Shown here in pieces: positions 30,575-39,774 of a DNA stretch of 64,000 bases. Each line of letters opens with the position of its first letter. Position 1 is the first letter of the stretch. The DNA is taken from assembly GCA_024516035.1 (NCBI GenBank), contig CM044964.1, forward strand, positions 6,361,716 to 6,425,715, given 5' to 3'. The translations under genes and the position numbers were made by a program. Source of the DNA: Bactericera cockerelli. Lineage: Eukaryota > Arthropoda > Insecta > Hemiptera > Triozidae. A model generated the notes under the pieces. It was not told the origin of the DNA and did not search any database. It was given only the letters and a program-made list of their open reading frames with translations.

Positions 30575-31050
30575 TATTTATTTTTTGGGTTCAACGTCGC
30601 TTTCAACTGCATGGTCATAAGACGACGGGGTTGTTACCCTGTGTATGCAAGAAACCCACAAATCTGCTACCCACATGAACCTCACCCAGCCTCGGTTGGG
30701 CCGGAATGCCGGCATCACGAAGTCTTCACCTCGCTCGAACTTCGGTGCATTCGACGCGCCATTGATGCTGGCTCTGATTGTTTTTTTTTTTTAAGTGGGG
30801 TTTAAGGTCGCTCTCAACTGCATGGTCATATCACGACGGGGGTTTCACCCTCCATTCGCAGGAAACTCACAAACCTGCTACTCACATTGACCTCACCCAG
30901 CCTGAGTGGGGCCGGGAAAAGCTAGCGTCACGAGAATTAGAATTTGAATGGTCACCCATCCAAGTCTTAACCTCGCTGGACGTCGCTTAACTTCGGTGTT
31001 CTGAAGGGAACCGGTGTATTCAACATGCCATTGACGCTGGCTTACTGATT
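30575..31050 (-). repeat. Two adjacent 5S-derived SINEs
   Basis: Each has poly-A (poly-T at about 30572 and 30780), body 'GGCCGGGAAAAGCTAGCGTC' or similar, and in the second copy a full head: on the minus strand AGTTAAGCGACGTCCAGCGA then GGTTAAGACTTGGATGGGTG. The head resembles the 5S rRNA internal control region, which defines SINE3-type elements. Confidence 0.7.
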
Positions 31051-31079
31051 GTTTAATTTCAGCGGAATAATCAGGAAAG

Positions 31080-31335
31080 AGCGCACGAATAGCTCAGTGG
31101 TTAAGCACTCGCTAGCCATGCGGAAGGTCCCGAGTTCGACAATTTTTTTTATTCAAAACTTGGTTACAGTTATTTGTCAGGGATACCTTCCGGTGCGCTC
31201 GTGTTGACCCAGCACCTAAATGGGAAGTATTGTGTCACTTCTCACCCATCAGAGGGGAGGCATACTACGGGATGGGCAGGCTACAACACAGACCACCAGC
31301 GTCTACAGTAACTCCTGGTTCATGGCTATGAAATA
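31080..31335 (+). repeat. SINE family F, full copy
   Basis: Head ATAGCTCAGTGGTTAAGCAC, GGTCCCGAGTTCGA; body 'GCGCTCGTGTTGACCCAGCA'; tail 'CATGGCTATGAAATAAAAAA'. Confidence 0.7.
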
Positions 31336-31384
31336 AAAAAGGCTGTGAAACACTCATCTTTTTTTTTTTTTTTAACAATTATAA

Positions 31385-31592
31385 TAATAATAATATCGCC
31401 TTATTTATACTGCCCGATTAAGACTATTACAGTCCCATTATTCCAGTAGAAAGCCCAAGACATATTATTATGTGGTAAAAATCCCAAATGGGAGGATAAC
31501 TTGTCATGCCCCGGCTGGGTTTCGAACCCACGACCTCTGGAACCTCTGGATTCACAGAGTGCCGCCTTTACCATTGAGCTACCGAACAAACA
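31385..31592 (-). repeat. SINE family C copy
   Basis: Minus strand, GGGTTTCGAACCCACGACCT and TACCATTGAGCTACCG; full body. Confidence 0.7.
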
Positions 31593-31605
31593 CATGTTTA
31601 ATTAG

Positions 31606-31776
31606 AGTGTGTTGAGTGACGGTTCAAAGGAAGACTTGAGGATTATGGAGAAACTGTTGGCTCAATGGGACTACCTGTCTTGCGCTGACAATATAAATAA
31701 AGCACTACTTATACTTATGATGAGAGTGCTTTCTGGAATCGGAGCCAGATTCACCAGGGAAAGAAAATTACTGTAA
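31606..31776 (+). CDS. Candidate C-terminal coding fragment, unknown
   Basis: 56 open codons ending TAA, preceded by TTAATTAG. The translation (LSDGSKEDLRIMEKLLAQWD, then YLSCADNINKALLILMMRVL and a basic end) looks protein-like. The 'W..L......KALLILMMR' pattern is reminiscent of the last helix of insect odorant receptors. That similarity is from memory, weak, and could be chance. It lies only in unit A, in the intron before exon 4. Confidence 0.2.
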   Translation, partial: SVLSDGSKEDLRIMEKLLAQWDYLSCADNINKALLILMMRVLSGIGARFTRERKLL

Positions 31777-32628
31777 TAGAATGAATTGTTCAGGAATGCA
31801 TAGAGAATAAATAATCAAACAAACACAAAAAAAAGTTTGATGATCAAAACACAGATATGAGCACAACAACTCACGAAAGTTTAGTCCTAATCGAATCCAA
31901 GTTAATGAATAAATAAGTAGACCAACAACACACATGTTTATAGATATCAAACCTTCTAGAGATTTTTTTGAGAAAATGAAAATGAGCAATTAGGCCATTT
32001 GATTGATGATTCAGAGCGCGTCTTACATGAATAATTATTAAACATGACATTCAAATATTGAAGCTTCAAAAAAAAGACGCAAAAAAAAACGACGAAAAAT
32101 TACGTACCTAGAAGACAAACAAATACAAATACAAATATTTTCAACCTAGCAAACATTTTTAAAGTCATCTATGAAATGATGATAAAGTGGCATATAATAC
32201 TTTAATATAGAAGCAAAAAAACAATAGAAAAGTAAAATAAAATTCCATCTTTTAATCAATAATTGTTGTTGGTGTAACCAGCTTGGCTACAGCTGGGGGG
32301 TTGATGGTCAGCCTACTCAAGTGGAAAAGTTGGCTCGTTCTGAACCACATATTTCTGAGAAGCGATAAAAGTGGCCCCTGTCAACATAGGTTCATACACA
32401 ACACTAAATCTGGCTGGGGGACGTTTTAACAAAGAGAAGACCAGTGTATCGCTTGAGGACTATAAACAGAGAACTGACTAGTCAAATCCTACAAGCTGGG
32501 CTAGCTCTCAGTTTCCCAAGGGTTTAATGAAGAAAAATTCCATGTCCTCACGATGTAGCAAAGCGGACTACCACAACAAAAACAACAGCAACACTAAATC
32601 AGACATGATGATGATCCTTTACTTTTTG
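31777..32628. other. Unit-A-specific intron DNA
   Basis: No coding or known repeat structure recognised. Confidence 0.4.
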
Positions 32629-32760
32629 TGTCCAATTGTGCATGAGTGTTATGTCATGGTGGTGCAAGGATTGTCCAATTGTCCATGAGTGTTATGTCAT
32701 GGTGGTGCAAGGATTGTCCAATTGTCCATGAGTGTTATGTCATGGTGGTGCAAGGATTGA
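32629..32760. repeat. 43-bp tandem repeat, 3 copies
   Basis: The unit contains 'TGTCCAATTGTCCATGAGTG' and 'TTATGTCATGGTGGTGCAAG', repeated three times almost without change. Confidence 0.85.
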
Positions 32761-33099
32761 CATGCGTATTGAACCGCTTGATAGCCTAGAAGCAATGTTT
32801 GGACTCCCTTAGTTTCCATTAGCCCATTTCAGAAACACTCTCTACTCTCGAAATATCTGAATTTCCGCCTCAACTGTCAACAACGTACTGTGATTAGATA
32901 TTGTGTTCAAATTAACCAATCACATTGTGTGTGTTTTTTTAATAGGTATATTAACGGGGTTAACCCATGTTTATTTTTTGTAAATTAATTACAAACAAAA
33001 AACTTATACTAAGATATAATATAAAATATTAGAATAAACTTAATTAAAAAATTGATAGTTGAAAATTGAACAATATTGATATTTTTCTTTAGATATTAT

Positions 33100-33429
33100 T
33101 CAGTAGGAACAGTTTATTTTTATACCTTCATAACTATCAAAGAAAAGATCGATTGAAATGTCTTTCTCGCAAGCTTCATTAAAAAGGCGAATAAAACGAT
33201 TAAAGGGCTTGAAAAAAGAATAGTTTTTTGTTTCTAGTATTCTTAGGATTTGTCCTAAATGAAAGTTCCTCCAGTAATTCTTGTAAAACAGTTCTGCGTT
33301 GTTCTGTTGAAAAGGAGATTTGGAGATTATGAGAGTGTTTCTGGAACGGGCTACAGATATGGTTATTACTTTCCTTATCCTACAGAAAGGAACGTAACGG
33401 AATTTCACTATCTGACGCAGTTGAGGTTT
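33100..33429 (-). CDS. Uncharacterised open frame of about 110 codons
   Basis: Open between stops on the minus strand, without an ATG start (first possible start GTG at 33408). The C-terminal part (YKNYWRNFHLGQILRILETK, then FFKPFNRFIRLFNEACEKDI) has balanced composition. It may be an exon or a transposon remnant. No family recognised. It is absent from units B and C. Confidence 0.25.
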   Translation of the reverse strand, partial: KPQLRQIVKFRYVPFCRIRKVITISVARSRNTLIISKSPFQQNNAELFYKNYWRNFHLGQILRILETKNYSFFKPFNRFIRLFNEACEKDISIDLFFDSYEGIKINCSY

Positions 33430-33462
33430 TCAGTGGAAACCTCCATACAACTAACGACATGA

Positions 33463-33524
33463 TGCCCGAGCAAAGACTCTGATTGTTAAGTCTCCTCTGT
33501 ACATAAATATCAAAAAAAAAAACC
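33463..33524 (+). mobile_element. 3' end fragment of the LINE family at 37708-43888
   Basis: GACTCTGATTGTTAAGTCTC then CTCTGTACATAAATATC and a poly-A run match the 3'UTR end of the full element (43832-43890). It is a strongly 5'-truncated retrocopy. Confidence 0.75.
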
Positions 33525-33650
33525 ATATGATAAGATGTCTTGTGACCAATTGATTCTATTTGGTCTGAACATCTTGAGTTATCTCGGAGGCTGGCGTTCA
33601 GACGATGATACCATGAAGTTCATAAACCATGTGCCATTCTGTGTTCCCAG

Positions 33651-34032
33651 TTGGACAAGCATTCCCAAATGAGCTCTTCGACAGGCTCCGCGCTTTATTC
33701 AACATGACTAATCCGGAGGTGCTGTGTCTCAACATGCAAGATCAAAACCACAACTGTCGATCTCTCTGTCATCACCTTCAATTTGGTTTCTTCAAATGCG
33801 TCCCAGTGCAACCCAAATTGCTAAACTTGAGTGGTTCTACGATACTTGCGGATGCACAAACAGCACGGAAAATTATCAGAAAGGGATGGATAAGTGGTAT
33901 TGGACGACTGGACAAGATATTACTCCGAATAGTACCGCCAGTCAGAGTCAGAGGTGCTCCACCAATAGGTTGTCGGTGTTTTTTACGCAAAAAAAACGAT
34001 GGGGACAATTCCCAGATTTCGGTGAAAGCTAA
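33651..34032 (+). pseudogene. Diverged duplicate last exon (4a) of secreted gene A, frameshifted
   Basis: The acceptor TCTGTGTTCCCAG, in the same phase as exon 4b, is followed by VGQAFPNELFDRLRALFNMT..CRSLCHHLQFGFFKCVPVQP. The frame is then lost by one base around 33820-33840. In the next frame the homologous remainder is FYDTCGCTNSTENYQKGMDK, WYWTTGQ and LSVFFTQKK to TAA at 34030. It aligns over its whole length with exon 4b (FYDVCGCTNST, DKWYWITGQ, LSVFFTLN), with the cysteines conserved. It could be a decayed mutually exclusive exon or the remains of a separate gene. A sequencing indel is possible. Confidence 0.75.
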
Positions 34033-34329
34033 TCACGATTTGTGATTTCAGAAGCGGAGTGACCTGGCGCCCTCGCTCAACAAAGCACTCTCACTCTCAT
34101 AATCCCGAAATCTCCCTATCAACCGTCACACAACGCTTTCTGATTGGTTAATTTGAAAGCAATAACCAATCTGAGTGCCTTGTGTGACAATCGCAACAGA
34201 AATTCGGGGATTTTGGAAGTGGAGTGTTTCTGGAGAGGACTACTGTTGCGTAGAAGTAAGTTTTAAAAATCGGACAACGCCATTTTCAGACCATTACTTT
34301 ACCTCGATATTATTATATTTGTTAGTTAC

Positions 34330-34450
34330 TATACGGGTTTGAATCCCGGCGGGGTCGGAATTTTTTCAGCTCTGTACTTTGGATATCTACCCTTGCCTCG
34401 TGAGGACAATTGGTGTAGTTGTAGAGTGGACAACGAATGGTGGCGACATT
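34330..34450 (+). repeat. SINE family A fragment
   Basis: 'GGGTTTGAATCCCGGCGGGG', 'CAGCTCTGTACTTTGGATAT' and 'ACGAATGGTGGCGACATTA' match the B box and body of family A. Confidence 0.55.
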
Positions 34451-34599
34451 AAGAGATTGACATTGGAATATGATGGTTGGTTGGAGATATGATATCATTA
34501 ATAAATTCTCTTAATTTCGATACTAACCACTAAATATTGACATGATAACACAAATAACTACCTCTTTATCTTTTTCTCTTTCTTATTGTGTTTGCACAG

Positions 34600-34982
34600 T
34601 CGGAAAACCATTCCCTGAGGCCATGTTAAAATCTCTGTGTGATGAGGCCATGTTAAACAATTTGTTGGATGCAACGGACCTCTGCATGAACGGCACAGAT
34701 ACGACTGCGCCAAAAATAGGCGGAAAATGCGGATATGTATGTCGCACTCTGAATCTCAAATACAAGGAGTGTTTCTCCGTACAACCAATGTTTAACGGTA
34801 AAAAAGACCACTTCTATGACGTATGTGGTTGCACGAATAGCACCCAAAAACCCTCGGAAGCCATCGACAAGTGGTATTGGATCACGGGGCAATCTATCGA
34901 CGATAGTTTTGCGCTCAACAAAACCCAACAGTGCGATAATTTACTGTCGGTATTTTTTACATTGAATGCCCCCAGAAATTAG
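34600..34982 (+). CDS. Secreted Cys-rich protein A, main last exon (4b)
   Basis: The main domain of the unknown secreted protein. The acceptor GTGTTTGCACAG is followed by 383 nt to TAG. With the carried T it reads F-GKPFPEAMLKSLCDEAM and so on. Visible features are eight cysteines in this exon (SLCDE, DLCMNG, KCGYVC, KECFS, VCGC, QQC) plus one in the 42-bp exon, likely disulfide-bonded. N-glycosylation sequons NGT, NST and NKT are present, with a central motif FYDVCGCTNST and a DKWYWITGQ motif. There is no membrane anchor. The mature protein would be about 135-140 residues. The exon and its flanks are almost identical to copy B (three base differences in 383), although the two upstream exons differ more. 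Confidence 0.8.
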
Positions 34983-35011
34983 TTTGAAGGGCGAAAAATA
35001 GACGAAATCAC

Positions 35012-35155
35012 CGCCTCAGTGGCTCAATCGATAGGCGGCGGACTTGTAACCTGGAGGTCGGTAGTTCAAGTCCCGGTTTCAGCGTAGATTTAGTGAAGCG
35101 AGTTTAAGTAGTTACGATATCACAAAAGTGATTAACACATATAATTATGATAACT
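35012..35155 (+). repeat. SINE family B copy in shared 3' flank
   Basis: Also at the same place in units B (47138) and C (62530), so it predates the duplications. Confidence 0.7.
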
Positions 35156-35204
35156 TAAAACTTACATTCCCCCATTTATAATAATAAGCAAAATCTAGAC
35201 TTAA

Positions 35205-35392
35205 TAATAATACTTTCTAGTGGAAGGTAAACACCACGAGGCGAGATTAATGTTCAAAGCATTTTCTACCACCTATATATACTCAAATAAATGAGGCAAA
35301 ATTCCTGCTTTGGGTAGGATTCGTACCATCAGATACGTACACTACCTGGATTACTAGACTAGAGCGGTAACCACTTAACCACAAATGCACTC
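35205..35392 (-). repeat. SINE family D copy in shared 3' flank
   Basis: Degenerate minus-strand copy; partner at 47352-47500 in unit B. Confidence 0.6.
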
Positions 35393-35424
35393 TTAGCCTT
35401 ATACCTACCTTTCAGTATAGACAG

Positions 35425-35664
35425 AAAAGTGAGAAGTTGTACGAGATATACATGAATACCAGAACATACCTGGACTGCTGTCTCGAAAGACCTGATCTTT
35501 TTTTTTTTTTTTTTTTACATATATTTTTAAGCATTTCAGTATACACTCTTGTATGTATGCTATGATATAAAAAATGGTACATGATATAAATGAATGAAAA
35601 ATTTAAAATTTATATAAAATTTTTATATTAATAATATTGTCATCTGGACTAATTCATAACTATG

Positions 35665-35699
<35 letters not shown>

Positions 35700-36262
35700 G
35701 GTAATATTGGTATTATTATTTTTTTTTATTATTTTTTTTTTTTTGTAGTTTCTCAATTTCTAACAACTTTCAATTACCATCATTCTATCTACCAGGTGGT
35801 AGATAAAAGTGATACATTTCAGGACTAGCGAATTAAAAAAAAAAAATTGGAAAGACCTGATATTTTTTGATACAGACAAGTATGATAAGACATGAATCTA
35901 CTATTATGCTGATTTTACTGTTTCTTTTTACTGTTATCATGCATTTTACTGTTTCAACTTGGTATAGTGACAATAAAACTCAAATACAAGACGTTTCACA
36001 ATGACAAAAGGTCTTTTGATTTCGACCACCTCTTTTGATTAAGCGCCCCACTGCATGGTCATATTTACCCTCCTTTCACTGAAAACTTACAAACCTGCTA
36101 CTCAAATAATCTCATCTAGGCTGAGTGGGGCCACCATCACGAGGGTTCAAATTCGAATGGTACCCATCCAAGTCCTAGCCTCTCTGGACGTTGCTTCACT
36201 TCAGTGACAAAGCGAGAACGGGTGCCTTCAGCGTGCCAACTGGCTCATCTGTCGATGAGCCT
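35425..36262. other. Shared 3' flank of unit A with T tracts and a 5S-type SINE
   Basis: Contains 'CATACCTGGACTGCTGTCTC', poly-T runs (35496-35517, 35666-35696) absent from unit B, a possible polyadenylation signal AATAAA near 35970, and a minus-strand 5S-type SINE at 36040-36262 ('GACGTTGCTTCACTTCAGTG'). The same segments occur at 47680-48352 and 62640-62966. Confidence 0.6.
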
Positions 36263-36584
36263 CATCTGTAATAAAAGCATAATAATAGTAATTGTTAATT
36301 ATGAGAGCTTTTGAAAGGTGTTTTATATATTTTTTTTTTTTTTTTTTTTTTTTTTACAGATTTTGGTCTTATCAATAGTTTCTAGGTCATTGTCAATCTC
36401 AGATTTGTCTTCTTCTACCTTCATTTCTTTCTTCTTTTTTGAAACTGTTCCCCCTATATTTCTTTTCGTTTTCTACACTTTCATTTTTCTTCCTTTCTTT
36501 TGCTATGTTCAAGTACACAAATACCTTCATTGGGTCCAATACATTAGGGTACTAATATCTTGGTACTTCTTACAACCTCCCAGT

Positions 36585-37226
36585 ATTTCAGCATTTTGAG
36601 CCTTACGTTTGGAAAATTCTACTTTGGTTTGCGGAATCTCAAAACACTGCCGTTGCTCTTCTGACAGCCAGGTTGCCATTAAAAACATCTAATACGATAG
36701 CAGATATCATTTGTGCTTCTGTATACAAAGGAGGTGGTTTCTTCATCTTGTAGTTCCGGGGCATTCTGAGTGTTTTGATAAATACAAAAAAAGTTATAGG
36801 GTAAAACAAACACCCAAAATATGCGTTCGTAACTACCCCATAGCAAAAAAAATGCGGGGGTAATTAAGAACACCCAAAAACTATAACTTAAAAAATGGTT
36901 AAAACAATTATTTTTGTAAAATAATAACCAAAAACATGCTTATCAATAATTAAAAGTAAAATAATGATAAAAATTCAAGTAACTCTTACCTAAAAAATTG
37001 TTTTAAAAAAATCAAAACTTCAAAAAACAATTTTTTTGATAGATCTATTTTCACTAGCTTACTAACTACAACTGAAAATAAATACTATCGAAAACTCGTG
37101 TTCAACCTGTAAAAACAATTCAAAATAATAGTATTCAACCACCAGATTCGAAATATCTTATCCTGTTTAGGTACAATGACCACTGTTCGTAATTACCCCC
37201 TGTTCGTAAATACCCCCCTTGACCCT
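36585..37226 (-). mobile_element. pogo/Tigger-like transposon, N-terminal fragment
   Basis: Minus strand. The end at 37200-37226 reads 'GGGTCAAGGGGGGTATTTAC' then 'GAACAGGGGGTAATTACGAA', and the GTTCGTAATTACCCCC motif recurs internally. An ATG near 36764 opens MPRNYKMKKPPPLYTEAQMI and then VLDVFNGNLAVRRATAVF, the pipsqueak-type helix-turn-helix that starts pogo/Tigger transposases. A one-base shift is needed to continue into EIPQTKVEFSKRKA. The catalytic region is missing. Confidence 0.65.
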
Positions 37227-37227
37227 A

Positions 37228-37520
37228 TGTGGTAAAATCTCATATGAGATGATAACTTGTCATGTCCCGGCTGGGTTTCGAACCCACGACATCTGGATTC
37301 ACAGAGTGCCGCCTTTACCACTGGGCTACCGGGACAGACATGTATAAACCTGACAAAAAGAGAATCCCATTCAAATTCAAACCCTGATTCCTGGCCCCAC
37401 TCAGGCCGGGTGAGATTAATTTGAGTCGCTGGTTTGTGAGTATCCAGCGAATGGAGGGTAAACCTCCCGTCTAGACATGACCATGCTGTTGAAAGCGACG
37501 TTAAACCAGAAAAAAAAACA
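37228..37520. repeat. SINE family C (minus) and 5S-type SINE (plus)
   Basis: 37228-37340 has GGGTTTCGAACCCACGACAT. 37385-37520 has 'GGCCCCACTCAGGCCGGGTG' and ends 'GAAAGCGACGTTAAACCAGA' with poly-A. The same pair occurs at 48397-48765. Confidence 0.65.
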
Positions 37521-38098
37521 GAATCTATCGGATTTTTTCTTTTTTTTTTGTGACATCGTTGTCACTTAGCTACTTGGTTTAAGCTTATATTATTTTCATG
37601 CCACCACTGGCTGTGAAATATTACCTACTCACGCGAGTGAAAAATTGATTTTACGACACCTGAATCAACGATTTCAGAATTTATTTGGTCTTAAACAAAT
37701 ACTCTTAACCACAGTCCCCTAGCAACCGTTGTTTGTGTTGTGTCTTTTTTGATTTCTCCGCAAATTTTTCCTTGAAAAAGCTTAAAATCAAATTATTGAA
37801 CAGTTTATATTATCTTTGGACTTTATAAAAGCCTTTTTCTTGTGTTTTTCTACATATCTGTGCTAATTTGATCATATAAAGTGCCCTATTAAGATTTTGC
37901 CCCTTTCCTTGAATTTTTTTTTGTGAATTAGAGTGACGTCACTGCCATTACGTCATAGCTATTTGAACAGTTGTTAAATATAATTTGCATTTTAGCCACT
38001 CACTCTTTTGTGGATTATAAATACTTACAACTCTTCGTCTCGCCTGTGTGTCAGCTGACACGATGGGCTGTTGATAGGTTGCTAAGCAACTCCTCACG

Positions 38099-39667
38099 AT
38101 GAGCGGCGGGTCTGATGGTGACCCCGGCGGGGGAAAACCGCCAAATATTCAAACTAACATGGACATTGAAAACACTGCGGAAAACCAAAATGAAAACACC
38201 TTGGAACCTACCGATTCAAACACGCAAAAAATAAACACTTCCGACTCTGAAAAAGCAAAAAACACTTCCGAGTTTCCTGAGAAGAAAGCCCTATTATATA
38301 ATTCTGGAATGAGATGTGATACCTACAAGTTGATCATCCAAATGAAACCAAACTCAACTTCATCTGTCAATGTTGGTGGTAAGCGTCCCTATAGTTATAT
38401 CAAAGGGTTGATTCTTTCAAAATTACTTGCTGAGATAACAAATAAAAGTCCTGACATTCTTGAAGTAAAGCGATTAAATCGTAGCAAGTTTCTGGTTGTT
38501 TGTGCCACATCCAAGTGCGCAAATTCAATAGTTGAAAATGAAAAGATGAAGCAGCAGTTCGTGGCTTTTATCCCTGGCAACTATGTGTCGCGCGCCGCGG
38601 TGGTCCGAGATGTCGACCTGGAAATTACTGAAGAAGAGATCCGTGACAATATTGATACGGGGGATTTTAAGATAATCCACATGCAAAGATTAAATAGGAA
38701 AACTTTTGTTGAGGGAGTAGCTACCTATGTACCTACTTCTACTGTTAAGATAGTTTTTGAAGGTCAGGATATGCCTAATTATGTATACTTATGGTACTCT
38801 AGACTTCCTTGCGAGCCTTTCATTCAGAATCCCATTCAGTGTTTTAGTTGTTTCAGGTTTGGTCACATGACAAAAGCCTGCAAAAATAATCAATTATGTA
38901 CCAAATGTTATCAAGAGATATACGACAGTCAACATGTATGTAACCTAGCAGATATCAAGTGCTTGAATTGCGGTGGAAAGCATAATTCCAACAGCAAGTC
39001 ATGCCCTGAGTACGAGAGACAGAAAAATATCAAGATACTGATGAGTACCCGTAGCCTCTGCTTCCCCGAGGCCGACGCTTTACTTCCCAAAGAAACAGAC
39101 TCTTACTCGGTTCGTACTAAGAATTCATTTGCTGTACTCGAGACATTAGGAAATGAAAAGTTAAGCAATGTAAGTAGTAAATACAATAGTGAATATCCTG
39201 CATTGAGATCTAACCAGCCTAACAACCGCAGAACTTTTGACCGCTATGTTCCTCCTCCTCTGTCTAATATGAACAGACCTCCAAAAAGAAAAACCGAAGA
39301 ATCCAATTTTAATCGTGAGAAAAACGCATTACAAAATAAAAAGAATAGAAATATATTCGAGACGATGAGTCAAATCACTAAGCCTCAGACTTATTATAAA
39401 GGCAATCAAATTTCCAGAATGATTTACGAAGGCTGTGAAAATAATAAAATAGACAAACGTAATAGTGAAAATGAAAAATGGTTTAATCTTACACAGCAGC
39501 CTGAGATTCAGTTTAGTGGAGACTCCGCTATGACGATTTCAGATACTCCAGTGCTTTCTCCAATGATGATTTCTAATAATATAGACCAGAATATTAATCT
39601 ACAGACTACAAGTTCGAGTACGGGTATGGACTACCAACAGATTGGTAGCCCACACCTAGGATGTTGA
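38099..39667 (+). CDS. LINE-1 of window: ORF1, Gag-like nucleic-acid-binding protein
   Basis: 522 residues, ATG in CACGATGAGC, no interruption. ORF1 proteins of this group bind element RNA and form the RNP needed for retrotransposition (family knowledge). Visible: a low-complexity N terminus; a central Gag-like region (about residues 75-245, VYLWYSRLPCEPF); three zinc knuckles at about 248-300, CFSCFRFGHMTKAC (CX2CX4HX4C), CTKCYQEIYDSQHVC and CLNCGGKHNSNSKSC; then PEYERQK, typical of insect I/Jockey ORF1. The C terminus is basic and Asn-rich. ORF2 starts 107 nt downstream in another frame. Confidence 0.9.
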   Translation: MSGGSDGDPGGGKPPNIQTNMDIENTAENQNENTLEPTDSNTQKINTSDSEKAKNTSEFPEKKALLYNSGMRCDTYKLIIQMKPNSTSSVNVGGKRPYSYIKGLILSKLLAEITNKSPDILEVKRLNRSKFLVVCATSKCANSIVENEKMKQQFVAFIPGNYVSRAAVVRDVDLEITEEEIRDNIDTGDFKIIHMQRLNRKTFVEGVATYVPTSTVKIVFEGQDMPNYVYLWYSRLPCEPFIQNPIQCFSCFRFGHMTKACKNNQLCTKCYQEIYDSQHVCNLADIKCLNCGGKHNSNSKSCPEYERQKNIKILMSTRSLCFPEADALLPKETDSYSVRTKNSFAVLETLGNEKLSNVSSKYNSEYPALRSNQPNNRRTFDRYVPPPLSNMNRPPKRKTEESNFNREKNALQNKKNRNIFETMSQITKPQTYYKGNQISRMIYEGCENNKIDKRNSENEKWFNLTQQPEIQFSGDSAMTISDTPVLSPMMISNNIDQNINLQTTSSSTGMDYQQIGSPHLGC

Positions 39668-39774
39668 TTTGATTGATTCAGTTTCTAATTTGTATATAAC
39701 TTACCCGTTACATAAAATTTGGTGTACATAGATTATTTAGGAAAAAAAAAACATAATATTTAATAACTTTATAA

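Larger units (their letters stand above)
23530..36262 (+). repeat. Segmental duplication unit A
   Basis: It starts with 'GTGAAATATTACCTACTCAT' and runs through one four-exon secreted-protein gene to a shared 3' flank ending in a 5S-type SINE. The order of unique segments is the same as in units B (37588) and C (51532). The unit-specific insertions are a mariner element, a minus-strand LINE, a palindromic Tc1 and about 4 kb in the last intron. Confidence 0.85.

Noticed and set aside
34653..34928. Minus-strand frames opposite the Cys-rich last exon (also at 46753 and 62151)
   Set aside because: They persist only because the plus-strand exon is conserved; no splice signals or known domain.
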